59,424 nucleotides of DNA from an uncultured Alphaproteobacteria bacterium. Lineage in GTDB: Bacteria; Pseudomonadota; Alphaproteobacteria; RF32; CAG-239. Below the pieces are notes generated by a model. That model was not told the origin of the DNA, searched no databases, and saw nothing but the letters and a program-made list of their open reading frames with translations. A program made the position numbers and the translations under genes. Positions 16,944 to 26,071 of this stretch are shown piece by piece (positions within the stretch are counted from its first letter, which is position 1; every line of letters begins with the position of its first letter). The stretch lies in contig CALXTE010000009.1 in NCBI GenBank assembly GCA_944391345.1, positions 1 through 59,424 on the forward strand. Direction: 5' to 3'.

Positions 16944-18767
16944 ATGGGAATTAGGGATGTAAACAGCTTAACCGGAATGATACTGAATAAGTTAAATTCC
17001 ACTTCGACGCAAAGCACAAACAGCGTGTCTACGGCTGTTCAAGACTTCAAAAAGATTGTCGCCGAAGGGAGCTTTATGAACTTTGCCTCTGTCGATACCG
17101 GCGATGATGTAACCGCTCAACCTGTTGAAAAAGAAGTTAAAACCGCTGATTCTTCATCTAATGATAAAAAAACAGAAAGACCGACTGCGGAAAAGGCAGA
17201 TAAAAAAGAAGATGCGCCTTCAGCCAAAAATGAAGACAAATCTCCTGTTGAGGATAAAAAAACTCAGTCTGAAAACAAAACTGAAAATAAGGCAGATAAA
17301 GAAACGGTTGAACAAGACTCAAAACCGGAGCAAACAGCCGAAAAAGCTGACAATTCAAAAGAAAATACATCAGATAATACAGTTGAAGACGCCGATTCTG
17401 CTTCAGCTCCTGTTGACGGGGAAAATATTTCCTCAGATAAGACACTGCCGAATAAAAACATAAAAGAGCAGGTATTTGTTGCTGAACAAATGATTCCGCT
17501 TGAAAATTTAAGTGCTATGAATGCCGTCACGGTTTATAATGCCGTTGACGGAACATATAGCGTGATGACCGGTGCGGAGCTGGTTGCTCAGATTGAAAAC
17601 TATGGCACGGAAATCGGTGCCTTCATGAGCCAAAACGGCCAGTCTGATATCACTTTGGTAAACTTGCAGCAACCGCAGGCTAATCAGCAAGTCAGCCTTG
17701 TTTCTGACAAGGGACAAGTAGAGCTTGTTGAGGGCATGGAAACCGTTCCGGAAGAAACTTTTGCCGCCGCTGTTAAAGAAGCACAACTCCAGCCGGAAGA
17801 AAAGAAAAAATCAGATTCTCAAGTCGCCGCTAATCAAAATAACAAAACCGTAAAGCCGGCCGAAACAGCAGAAACGGCAAAAGTTATGGAGCCGGTGGCC
17901 GAGCAAGAAGAACAAATTTCAAAACTTGTAGGTGAAGATAAAAAACTTGATATCAAAGTAGATGTCAAAGAGGAAAATTTTGCCTATGACAAAGCTCGCG
18001 TAAATGTCAAAGGGGAAGAAAAAGCCGAAAATATTAAATTTGACACGGCATCAATCAAGACCACAGCAACTTCCGCAACTGAGGTAAAGGCACAGCCGAC
18101 AGCAATGAATAACAATCTGGTTCAACCTCTTGTCGCCGAAGTGCAACCGCAAAATGCGGCTCTGAATACGGCAAACACAAGCAGCTTGAGCGCCGGAATA
18201 AAAGGTGTTAGCGAAGGATTAACCCAGAGCAACACCGCTAATCTGGCAAATCTTGCCGGCACCGAAACCGCCGCGCATAACCTAAAAGCCGAAGGCTCTG
18301 TTCAAGGCGATAATAAGACCACCTTCCGCGATGTTTACAAAGGCATGAGCCGTGAAGTTGCCGAACAAGTTAAAGTAAATATTACTAAATCTGCCGTTAA
18401 AGGCATTGACAGTATTGAGATAAAATTAAAGCCGGAAGAACTCGGGCATATTGAAGTTAAAATGCAAATCTCAAAAGACGGAAAATTACAGGCGCATATT
18501 ATTTCAAGCCGTGCCGAAACCATGGACATGCTGCAAAAAGAACTTCCGACTTTGGAAAAAGCTTTTGCCGATGCCGGATTTTCACTCGACAACGGCAGCC
18601 TGAGCTTCAGCTTTAGAGATAATCAAGCCGGCAACCGTGAAAACAACGAGCTTCGCCAGTTTTTGAGTAATGTATTTGAACAAGAAGCCGGCAATGAAAA
18701 TAACATGGCGGAGCTTTCCGGCTATGACAGCTGGGACGGAAAATCAGCTCTGAATATCAGAGTTTAA
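16944..18767 (+). CDS. fliK: Flagellar hook-length control protein FliK
   Basis: FliK is the secreted molecular ruler that stops hook growth and switches export to filament proteins. Start ATG 16944 follows GAGG at 16931-16934; an upstream in-frame TTG at 16929 is ignored. Of 607 residues the first 470 or so are low-complexity, rich in K/E/D/A/Q, as usual for the ruler part. The conserved C-terminal Flg_hook domain is clear: SIEIKLKPEELGHIEVKMQI followed by DGKLQAHIISSRAETMDMLQ. It is the first gene of the fliK-flgD-flgE unit driven by the sigma54 promoter, with gaps of 20 and 21 bp. Confidence 0.93.
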   Translation: MGIRDVNSLTGMILNKLNSTSTQSTNSVSTAVQDFKKIVAEGSFMNFASVDTGDDVTAQPVEKEVKTADSSSNDKKTERPTAEKADKKEDAPSAKNEDKSPVEDKKTQSENKTENKADKETVEQDSKPEQTAEKADNSKENTSDNTVEDADSASAPVDGENISSDKTLPNKNIKEQVFVAEQMIPLENLSAMNAVTVYNAVDGTYSVMTGAELVAQIENYGTEIGAFMSQNGQSDITLVNLQQPQANQQVSLVSDKGQVELVEGMETVPEETFAAAVKEAQLQPEEKKKSDSQVAANQNNKTVKPAETAETAKVMEPVAEQEEQISKLVGEDKKLDIKVDVKEENFAYDKARVNVKGEEKAENIKFDTASIKTTATSATEVKAQPTAMNNNLVQPLVAEVQPQNAALNTANTSSLSAGIKGVSEGLTQSNTANLANLAGTETAAHNLKAEGSVQGDNKTTFRDVYKGMSREVAEQVKVNITKSAVKGIDSIEIKLKPEELGHIEVKMQISKDGKLQAHIISSRAETMDMLQKELPTLEKAFADAGFSLDNGSLSFSFRDNQAGNRENNELRQFLSNVFEQEAGNENNMAELSGYDSWDGKSALNIRV

Positions 18768-18787
18768 TCTAAAAAAGGAGTAAAGCC

Positions 18788-19627
18788 ATGACCGATGTAA
18801 ATGCAATAAATGGTTATACCCAGACCGGAACGTCAACAACAAGTTCCGCCTCACAGACTTTGTCTGCGGATATGAACACTTTTTTGACGCTCTTAACCAC
18901 CCAGTTAAAATATCAAGACCCGCTTGACCCGATGGACACAGCTGAGTTTACGAACCAGTTAGTTCAGTATTCCAGCGTAGAACAAGCCATTCAAACCAAT
19001 TCAAAACTTGACACCTTAATCAGCATGACCACCTCAAATCTGGGCGCTCAAGCCGTGTCTTATATCGGCAAAGTCGCACAAGTTTTGGGTGATGTTATGC
19101 CTCTTGAAAATGGCATTGCCAAGGCAGCTTATACCTTGGATAAAGATGTCAAGAGTGTCTCTGTTGTCGTAAAAGACATGAGCGGCAATATCGTATATTC
19201 TGGCGGCGGAGAAACAACCGCCGGAACCCATGAATTCACTTGGGACGGAAAAGACGCCAACGGCAACCAGCTTGAAGATGGTGCTTATCAGATTGTGGTT
19301 CGTGCAGAAGTTGCCAACGGCGAGGCTGCTGCAAATGTCACAACAACGATATTCGGACGAGTCACCGGTGTTGCCAGCGACAGCAATGGAGTTTACATCG
19401 GCTTGGGTGATGCCGTAACCGCAAACTTAGACGATATTTTGACTATTCGCAATGATGATTATTTTGACAAAGACAAACCGGTAGAAGGAGAGGTTGCCGA
19501 TGAAGGTGACAATTCAACCGGAGATGAAGAAGACAGCTCTATCGTCGAAGAAGTCGTTGATAGTGTTGCAAACGTAGCCTCCGCTGCGGCAGAAGTTGCC
19601 GGAGCCGCGGTATACGGAATATTATAA
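18788..19627 (+). CDS. flgD: Flagellar hook-capping scaffold FlgD
   Basis: FlgD caps the growing hook and lets FlgE subunits assemble. The family N-terminus is clear (FLTLLTTQLKYQDPLDPMDTAEFTNQL), followed by the tudor/fibronectin-like core with GTHEFTWDGKDANGNQLEDG. At 279 residues it is longer than the usual 220-240. The last 45 or so residues form an extra acidic then alanine/valine-rich tail (DEGDNSTGDEEDSS, then VANVASAAAEVAGAAV) that is not part of the family domain. Ribosome site AAGGAG precedes ATG. Second gene of the hook operon. Confidence 0.95.
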   Translation: MTDVNAINGYTQTGTSTTSSASQTLSADMNTFLTLLTTQLKYQDPLDPMDTAEFTNQLVQYSSVEQAIQTNSKLDTLISMTTSNLGAQAVSYIGKVAQVLGDVMPLENGIAKAAYTLDKDVKSVSVVVKDMSGNIVYSGGGETTAGTHEFTWDGKDANGNQLEDGAYQIVVRAEVANGEAAANVTTTIFGRVTGVASDSNGVYIGLGDAVTANLDDILTIRNDDYFDKDKPVEGEVADEGDNSTGDEEDSSIVEEVVDSVANVASAAAEVAGAAVYGIL

Positions 19628-19648
19628 AAACTTTAGGGAGTAAAAACA

Positions 19649-21862
19649 ATGAGTATATTTGGAGCAATGCAGTCCGGTATATCAGGCTTGGCGGCCCAGT
19701 CAACGGCCATGGGAGCCATATCGGATAATATTGTAAACATTAATACGATTGGTTACAAAAATAACAATACCTCATTTCAAACTTTGGTAACCAAACAAAC
19801 CTTTACCAGCCGTTATTCACCGGGTGGTGTTCAGCCTGTCAGCAAGCAACAAATTAATGCTCAGGGATTGCTGGCCTCAACCTCCTCATCAACCGATTTG
19901 GCAATCAGCGGCAACGGCTATTTTGTTGTCAATCAGGCCGCCAATCCGGGAGAGGGAGACTTGTGGGCCTATACCAGAGCCGGAAGCTTTGATGTAGATA
20001 ACAACGGTTATCTGGTAAATACCGGTGGTTTCTATGCACAGGGCTGGACCTTACTTCCGTGGAACGGCAATACACAGGCCTCTACGGTGGAAATCAATGG
20101 CATTACTTATATGAAGGCTTATTACGAAACCGACGGTAGCTTAACACTGATTAACGATAATATTATCGACAACCGTAACTTAAAGCCGATTAACTTAAAC
20201 AACATCGGTGGAACGGCCACCCCGACACAACAAATTAATTTTGGTGCCAACTTGCCGAGTAATGACAGCATCGGAACCACCCAAAAAATTTCAGCTCTGA
20301 TTTATGACAGCCTTGGAAACGCCAGCAACTTGAGCCTTGATTTCCAAAAGACCAGCTCAACCGGCTGGAACTTGTCAGCCACTGTTCCGGACGGCGCCGC
20401 AACTTCAGTCTTGTATGGTAATAATAATACGGTTGATGGCTCGGCAGATGTTTTCTCCGCCGCCGGACAATTAGAATTCACGGCAATTCCTGAAAACGGT
20501 TCAAGCATTGACATAACCGATGGCGCAACCAGAACAACTTATACCTTTGTGTTCACCAACAATCCGGCAGGCGTAACCGGTCCCAACCAAGTTGCGATTG
20601 ACTTATCAACCGGCGTTGTCAGCTTGAGCGACTTTACCTCAAAATTTGCAACCGCCTTACAAAATACATTGTCTTCAGGCGACCGCTTTACCGCCGGAAC
20701 AGATAGAATTAACATTGTTCAATCCACAATGGGTGCAGAGCTGACCATAGATGCTAGCAAGACCTTGGCTTGCGTCCAACACTCAGCTAACCCGAACTTT
20801 AACACCGGTATTCCGACAGGTCAGTTCGTTATTCCGCAAATTGATAACGACATCAAAAACGGTGCCCGTATTGACTTTACCTCGACCACAAGCACAGACT
20901 ACATCGGAAAAAGCATCGTTCTCGATGGTGTAACTTATACCTTTGGAGAAGCTGGAACTCAGGTCGATCCTCCGGCGGTAAAAGTCGATATTTCTTCAGC
21001 AATCAGCGGCGGTACAAATGTTGATGTAACACAATTAGTCAGCATCTTAGGTAGCACCATTCAGGCCAATGCGACCGAGCCAAGCCGCTTTAATGCAACC
21101 GGCACCAGCTTGGAGATTTTACCGAGCGAAACCGGTGGAGATATGGCTATTAACACCCAAGGACTGGGCGCAGCGGTTAGTGGTACTGTTCGCGATGAAA
21201 CTTCAGGCTGGGTTACGGCAAATAACTATAACGGAACTTTAAGCAATGAGTTTTCAGTCGGTGAAAACGAAATCGAAGTCGGTTCAAAGGCCCCTGCTGT
21301 TCGTTTTAATGCCGATGGTACACCAAAATACTTTAACGTAGACCAATTAGCAATTCAGTGGGCAAACGGTGCCGAAAATATGGACGGAACCCCAAATAAC
21401 GGTACAATGATTCAGTTGTTTATGGGCAATACCGGAACCAATGACGGCTTGACCAGTTTGTCTGGCGACTTCACCACTGACTATATCAATCAAGACGGTG
21501 CAAAATTCGGTAGCTATTCTGGCGTTATGATTGACGAAAGTGGCGTTGTAACCGCTCTGTTTGATAATGGTGAAACCCGTCCGATAGCAATCTTACCTTT
21601 GGCCACCTTTGCTAACCCGAATGGAATGGAAGCCTTGACCGGTAACGCATGGATTGAAACCGATTCTTCGGGACAAGCCTTGCTGCAAAGAGCCGGAACC
21701 AATGGTGCCGGAGAAATCTCAAGCAGTGCTTTGGAGCAATCAACCGTTGATTTGGCAACCGAGTTTTCAAACATGATTGTCACCCAAAGAGCTTATTCAG
21801 CCGCCACTAAGATTATTACGACGGCAGATGAAATGCTTGATGAATTAACCCGTATGACCTAG
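19649..21862 (+). CDS. flgE: Flagellar hook protein FlgE
   Basis: FlgE builds the hook. The N-terminal helix (MQSGISGLAAQSTAMGAISD, then INTIGYKNNNTSFQT) and the C-terminal helix (FSNMIVTQRAYSAATKIITTADEM) are the coiled-coil parts that form the D0 core of all rod/hook proteins. The middle is the expected beta-rich D1/D2 region. At 737 residues it is much longer than the roughly 400-residue enterobacterial protein and longer than the near-600-residue Caulobacter one. The extra length lies in the outer domains, so the hook surface should be unusually large. AGGGAG is 9-14 bases upstream. Confidence 0.95.
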   Translation: MSIFGAMQSGISGLAAQSTAMGAISDNIVNINTIGYKNNNTSFQTLVTKQTFTSRYSPGGVQPVSKQQINAQGLLASTSSSTDLAISGNGYFVVNQAANPGEGDLWAYTRAGSFDVDNNGYLVNTGGFYAQGWTLLPWNGNTQASTVEINGITYMKAYYETDGSLTLINDNIIDNRNLKPINLNNIGGTATPTQQINFGANLPSNDSIGTTQKISALIYDSLGNASNLSLDFQKTSSTGWNLSATVPDGAATSVLYGNNNTVDGSADVFSAAGQLEFTAIPENGSSIDITDGATRTTYTFVFTNNPAGVTGPNQVAIDLSTGVVSLSDFTSKFATALQNTLSSGDRFTAGTDRINIVQSTMGAELTIDASKTLACVQHSANPNFNTGIPTGQFVIPQIDNDIKNGARIDFTSTTSTDYIGKSIVLDGVTYTFGEAGTQVDPPAVKVDISSAISGGTNVDVTQLVSILGSTIQANATEPSRFNATGTSLEILPSETGGDMAINTQGLGAAVSGTVRDETSGWVTANNYNGTLSNEFSVGENEIEVGSKAPAVRFNADGTPKYFNVDQLAIQWANGAENMDGTPNNGTMIQLFMGNTGTNDGLTSLSGDFTTDYINQDGAKFGSYSGVMIDESGVVTALFDNGETRPIAILPLATFANPNGMEALTGNAWIETDSSGQALLQRAGTNGAGEISSSALEQSTVDLATEFSNMIVTQRAYSAATKIITTADEMLDELTRMT

Positions 21863-21921
21863 TTTTAGGGACTAATTAGAAAAGCTAAGAATTAAGACTA
21901 TAATTATAAATCCCTAAAGTT

Positions 21922-21958
21922 AAAAAAACAGGCTCACCAGAAGGAGAGCCTGTTTTCT
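21922..21958. terminator. Bidirectional terminator between flgE and the virD4-like gene
   Basis: AACAGGCTC (21927-21935) pairs with GAGCCTGTT (21946-21954), with A7 on the left and T4 on the right. It serves the convergent hook operon (+) and the coupling-protein operon (-). Confidence 0.88.
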
Positions 21959-21968
21959 TGTGTGGTTA

Positions 21969-24188
21969 TTAAGACGAGGCGCTGTCCTCATCTTCTTCCA
22001 AAGAATCGGCATCAGGATCTTCTTCCGGGTTATATTCAACCCCGAGCTTGGCCAACATATCGGCATTAATATCCTCACGCTGAGCCACAATCCAGTCCGG
22101 AACATTCGGTGCCGGAGGCAGAGCAGCCAAAGCCTTCATCTTCTTGTCCAGATACCAACGAGGAGAATCTGCCATAATCGGACGGTCAATAGAACCTTGC
22201 ATCAAGACAACTTGTTTGAGCATCGGCAAGCTCAACAGCTGGGTTGTGCTGATAACGGAAGTCCCTTGCAGCTGATAAGAAACATTTTTGTTAAATGGGT
22301 TGTTTCCTTTGCCAAAACCCTCGCTTTTGGAGAAAGATGTTGTTTGCACGGTTTTGTTACCAATCATCTTAGAAAAACGCTGGGCAGTCACTTCGTTGTT
22401 CTGAGAAAGAATAACTTTGCACGCCGTGGTAGAAATAACGGTTTCAAGATCATCTTTACCATATTTTCCGGAGATTTGGCCCAAGTCTTGTCCAATCAGC
22501 AGGTACGAAACTTTTTGACCACGACCGACCGCCGGTCCGTCAATAATTGCTTTAAGCTTAGGCATTTGCGGAAACTCGTCGAGGATGAACAAGGCAGGGA
22601 ACGGCCCCATCACGCCATCGGTCTTGTTGTGGAATTTTGGCGGGTTCGCAATCAAATAAGAAGACATCAGCTCAATAAATGTACCCGAAATAATATTCAA
22701 GGCACGCGCATCAACCTGGTTAACGGAAAGATAAACCGAAATCGGTTTCCACTCACCGGTAACGGGGTCTTTCATTCCGCGCAAATCTTTGAATTGTAAG
22801 TCGGAGAAACTTGTACGAGAAACCACCGCCGCGTTCTTAAAGATACCAATACCGGACAAACCGGTTGACAGCACGGAACCGCGCTCTTTATCCGGCATGG
22901 CACTGAGCTGGCTAAGTTCGACAATACAACGTTGAGAATAACCAAAGCGGCGCGCTTCTTCAATTGCTTCTTCAAGCATGTTGCGCATCGGATCCGCCAT
23001 CGCTGCCATCTGATCGCCTTCTTCAAGGCGACGCTTAATTTCTTCGGATTGCTTGATTTGTGCTTCGGTAATCCATTCCAGAATCATAGCAAGGCAGGCT
23101 TCATGGCCAATCCACTTTTCAGGGAGCAAAGCCCAAGAACCGATAGGCAGATAATTATCAATAGTCAGATTGCCGGTTCTCAGATCCTGAATAGCTTTTG
23201 CCGCCATCGGGTCGCGCATTTCCAGATAATAGCCTTCAAGCACGCGACGGTCTTCATCATCAAGCTTTCCTTCATAAATACGCGCTATAAAATAATCATT
23301 GGCGCGAGCTTTTTCACATTTGAATGACACAAAGTGAATAAAGCCGGTAAGCGCCGCACGACCGGTTTTAGACCAGTGTGGGTCAGCATTTCCTTTCGGG
23401 TCTTCAACCAAGATGTTGCACATAGAATCAACATACATATCGCGGTCAGGCCCCGGAGCCGGCATCGCATTTTGCGAGAGCGGATTCCAACTCGGATAAT
23501 AAATACCTTCGGCAGGGTTATCTTCGGCACCCCAGTTAATGACAAATACCGGACCGTCTTTTGCGCGCGCACCGGTTGTGCTGAAACAAAGCTCCGGTTT
23601 AGGGTCGTTCACGATAATGCTAAGCCCATGAGAGTTAAAAATTGTCGGAATAACCACGCCGGCTGTTTTACCGGTACCCGGAGGAGCGCAGCAAAGCGTT
23701 GCGAGTGTTTCTTTGAGCATCAACAGCTTGCCGTTAAACTTTCCGACCACCTGACAAAAGCCGTCAAATCCGAGCAGAGGCATTTTTTTAATGTCTTTTT
23801 CGGTTGCAATACGGGCAGAACCGTGAATATTTGATTGAAAGCGATACGGATTAGCGAGCAAGCCGACAGTCAAACCGAGCGGCAAAGTGATAAAAGGCAA
23901 AATAGGCAGCCACAAACTAAACGAAAAAGGCCCGTGATAACTTGAAAGTTGCTTAAACCAGCTGATATATCTGGCGGTCAGATAAGACGGATTATTAAAT
24001 ATGGTTTTGATAAAGCGTCCGGCCACATCAAGGCTTTCTTGCGACACGCCGGTTCCGATTAAATATCCGAGCGGCAAAGAAAAAATCGCCAGCAAAATAG
24101 AAACAATCAGCGATACCAAAACGGTCACGGCTGCCCATTGCACGGCATTATTATATTCTTCCCATTCTTCACCTTTTTTTTCAGCCAT
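21969..24188 (-). CDS. VirD4/TraG-family type IV coupling ATPase
   Basis: Type IV coupling proteins are inner-membrane hexamers that recruit substrates to a type IV secretion channel. The 739-residue protein has N-terminal transmembrane helices (about residues 17-48 and 90-112), Walker A APPGTGKTAG (about 168-177), the family segment IIVNDPKPEL, Walker B LFILDEFPQM (about 533-542) and the GQDLGQ motif (about 567). The end is strongly acidic (EEDPDADSLEEDEDSASS), reminiscent of C-terminal substrate- or partner-binding tails. It is the last gene of a six-gene minus-strand run starting at 28769. No VirB, Tra or Dot channel gene, relaxase or integrase lies in the window. Family call is secure; the associated channel is unknown. 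Confidence 0.92.
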   Translation of the reverse strand: MAEKKGEEWEEYNNAVQWAAVTVLVSLIVSILLAIFSLPLGYLIGTGVSQESLDVAGRFIKTIFNNPSYLTARYISWFKQLSSYHGPFSFSLWLPILPFITLPLGLTVGLLANPYRFQSNIHGSARIATEKDIKKMPLLGFDGFCQVVGKFNGKLLMLKETLATLCCAPPGTGKTAGVVIPTIFNSHGLSIIVNDPKPELCFSTTGARAKDGPVFVINWGAEDNPAEGIYYPSWNPLSQNAMPAPGPDRDMYVDSMCNILVEDPKGNADPHWSKTGRAALTGFIHFVSFKCEKARANDYFIARIYEGKLDDEDRRVLEGYYLEMRDPMAAKAIQDLRTGNLTIDNYLPIGSWALLPEKWIGHEACLAMILEWITEAQIKQSEEIKRRLEEGDQMAAMADPMRNMLEEAIEEARRFGYSQRCIVELSQLSAMPDKERGSVLSTGLSGIGIFKNAAVVSRTSFSDLQFKDLRGMKDPVTGEWKPISVYLSVNQVDARALNIISGTFIELMSSYLIANPPKFHNKTDGVMGPFPALFILDEFPQMPKLKAIIDGPAVGRGQKVSYLLIGQDLGQISGKYGKDDLETVISTTACKVILSQNNEVTAQRFSKMIGNKTVQTTSFSKSEGFGKGNNPFNKNVSYQLQGTSVISTTQLLSLPMLKQVVLMQGSIDRPIMADSPRWYLDKKMKALAALPPAPNVPDWIVAQREDINADMLAKLGVEYNPEEDPDADSLEEDEDSASS

Positions 24189-24204
24189 CAGTCAACCTCT
24201 TGAA

Positions 24205-25527
24205 CTAAGCAATATTACGAACAAGTTTTTTAATTTTTTCAAAGTCATTTTTAGCCACGGGCGCACCGGCATCAGGCAAGGTCCGTGCAAAGAGCGGAAT
24301 TTCTTTTGGCGTGCCGCGGTCAATACGCGTAACCGAAACTTTAAGGTCTTCCCAGATGTCAACCATATCTTCGGCATTAATAATATTGCCGATAGAAACA
24401 ATAACAAAAGCCTTGACCGAAAATTTAAGCCCTTGTGCCGCCAGAGCCTCTTCCAAAACCTTGCGGGCAATATCAACTTTTCTCACCGGAGAAATTCGGT
24501 GTGAACTTTCAGAAAACCACAAAGGTTCCTCATCATTAAAACGCTCTTCATCAGCCAGCCAATCACCGGTTTCTTTATCAATCAGGCAGAGAACAATTTG
24601 ATTTTGTGCCACGGCCAAAAAGTCAATAAGATTATTTTTGATGGTAATGCCGTTAAGCGTCTCAAAGCCATGTTGCTTAATCACATCCAAAACGGAATTT
24701 CCGCTGCCTCTGGGAGAGGGCGGATTATTTCTTGGTTGAGAGGGAAGGTTAGAATCCCGATTCTTTTTGCCGCGTTGAAAATCTCTGTCACGGTTATTGC
24801 CGCGCTCGTTATTAAAGTTTTCTTTTTTCTGAGGAAGAGAAGGCTTAGGCGCCGGCTCGTCGATTTTTTCACTGGGGGTAGAGGCTTTTTCAATATCAAA
24901 ATCATCAATATTAAAATCAAAGTCATCAGCCGCATCAGTTGTTTCCATCTCAAAAAGCGAATGACTAAATTCTTTGGGCTCTGCAGACTTGGAGGCTGTA
25001 TTTTTCATCAGCGGCGCCGGAGAAGCCTCAACCGCCGGTGTCAAAGGCTTTACTTTGGCAGAAGTACTAATAAGCTTGGACGCATTTTCCGGTTCGGGCC
25101 GATCATCAAGCGGCAAGCGCAAACTTCTGGGACGAATTTCTTTATAAGATTTCTTTTTCTTAACATTTTTCACTGCGCTTGAATTAGCAATAATTTTAAC
25201 CGGCTTATAGAAAATTCTGCGAAAAAGCTTAACCGGAAAATCCACGATTTTAATAACGATTTTTTCCCATTTAATCAGGCTCAGGGCAGCCCAACCGGAA
25301 AGCCACAGCGGAATAAATGTGAGAATGATAAGAACGAAGGCCCATTCTTTTGGGGTATTAATAACCCAGCCCGAAAGCCACAAGTTCCACGCATGATTCC
25401 AGTGAGATGTCTGAAACATGTCAAAATGCCAGTTTCTGAGCATAATAACACGAACGCCCTCAATGAAGAACAAGCTCCAAAAGAGGCCGACGCACATGAT
25501 TCGAGTAAGAACAATCAAAGGTTTCAA
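24205..25527 (-). CDS. Membrane protein with a conserved C-terminal domain, coupling-protein operon
   Basis: A 440-residue protein 16 bp upstream of the virD4-like gene. Two transmembrane segments lie at about residues 7-30 and 60-85. Next is a long basic/low-complexity linker with acidic stretches (DDFDFNIDDFDIEK) and an N/R/P-rich stretch (GNNRDRDFQRG). The folded C-terminal domain, about residues 285-440, starts VLDVIKQHGFETLNGITI. The pattern of that domain (short strands VLCLIDKET and FVIVSIGNIINAED around a helix) recalls small nuclease-like or DUF2726-type folds, but I cannot name catalytic residues. Together with its neighbour it is likely a partner or adaptor of the coupling ATPase. 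Function unknown. Confidence 0.78.
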   Translation of the reverse strand: MKPLIVLTRIMCVGLFWSLFFIEGVRVIMLRNWHFDMFQTSHWNHAWNLWLSGWVINTPKEWAFVLIILTFIPLWLSGWAALSLIKWEKIVIKIVDFPVKLFRRIFYKPVKIIANSSAVKNVKKKKSYKEIRPRSLRLPLDDRPEPENASKLISTSAKVKPLTPAVEASPAPLMKNTASKSAEPKEFSHSLFEMETTDAADDFDFNIDDFDIEKASTPSEKIDEPAPKPSLPQKKENFNNERGNNRDRDFQRGKKNRDSNLPSQPRNNPPSPRGSGNSVLDVIKQHGFETLNGITIKNNLIDFLAVAQNQIVLCLIDKETGDWLADEERFNDEEPLWFSESSHRISPVRKVDIARKVLEEALAAQGLKFSVKAFVIVSIGNIINAEDMVDIWEDLKVSVTRIDRGTPKEIPLFARTLPDAGAPVAKNDFEKIKKLVRNIA

Positions 25528-25583
25528 TGCACATTATCCTTTATAAATTATGGCAAGTATAGCAAAATAAAGTTAATAATAGC

Positions 25584-26069
25584 TTAGCTTTTAGGGCCGG
25601 AGAACTTAGATTTCATAATTTCGCGAATTTCGCTGGTTTTTTTGCTGTTATCCAACTCTTTTTCAAGAGATTTAAGCTTTTTCTCAACAATGGCTTTATC
25701 ATCAGTTTTAGCCTCAACCGAGGTTCCGATATTTTTCAGCACAATATGAGAAGAAGGCTGATATTTGCGTATTTCCCATTGGCTAAAGAGTTCAAACGGT
25801 TTGCGAATTAAGGCCGCATAATTTGTCCGCAGCGCTTTTCTGAAACCAAATATCCAAATAAACAAACAAGCCGCAAAAGAAAATACAAACAAATAATCTT
25901 GATAAGATTTTATAACGCCGCCGCTGTTCCAAAATGTCACTAAGAAGGCTCTGTCACCGGCGGACAGAAAGTTAAAATTCCAAACCCAAACAAAAAAGTA
26001 AAGACAGACCAAAAGAAACAGGGCTGTCCAAAGAGTTCCGATAAAAAGAAAACGTATAAATTTTTTCAT
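25584..26069 (-). CDS. Two-TM membrane protein, coupling-protein operon
   Basis: A 161-residue protein with a first hydrophobic segment right at the N-terminus (FLFIGTLWTALFLLVCLYFFVWVW) and a second at about residues 65-80 (YLFVFSFAACLFIWIF). The second half is a basic, charged cytosolic helix (EKKLKSLEKELDNSKKTSEIREIM). I do not recognise a family. It is separated by 2 bp from the upstream gene (stop at 26072, start at 26069), so translation is probably coupled. Context suggests a small inner-membrane component of the same complex. Confidence 0.75.
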   Translation of the reverse strand: MKKFIRFLFIGTLWTALFLLVCLYFFVWVWNFNFLSAGDRAFLVTFWNSGGVIKSYQDYLFVFSFAACLFIWIFGFRKALRTNYAALIRKPFELFSQWEIRKYQPSSHIVLKNIGTSVEAKTDDKAIVEKKLKSLEKELDNSKKTSEIREIMKSKFSGPKS

Positions 26070-26071
26070 GG

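Noticed and set aside
21960-22799. Plus-strand ORF of 279 residues opposite the virD4-like gene
   Set aside because: Shadow of the coupling ATPase; no start signal and no recognisable domain.
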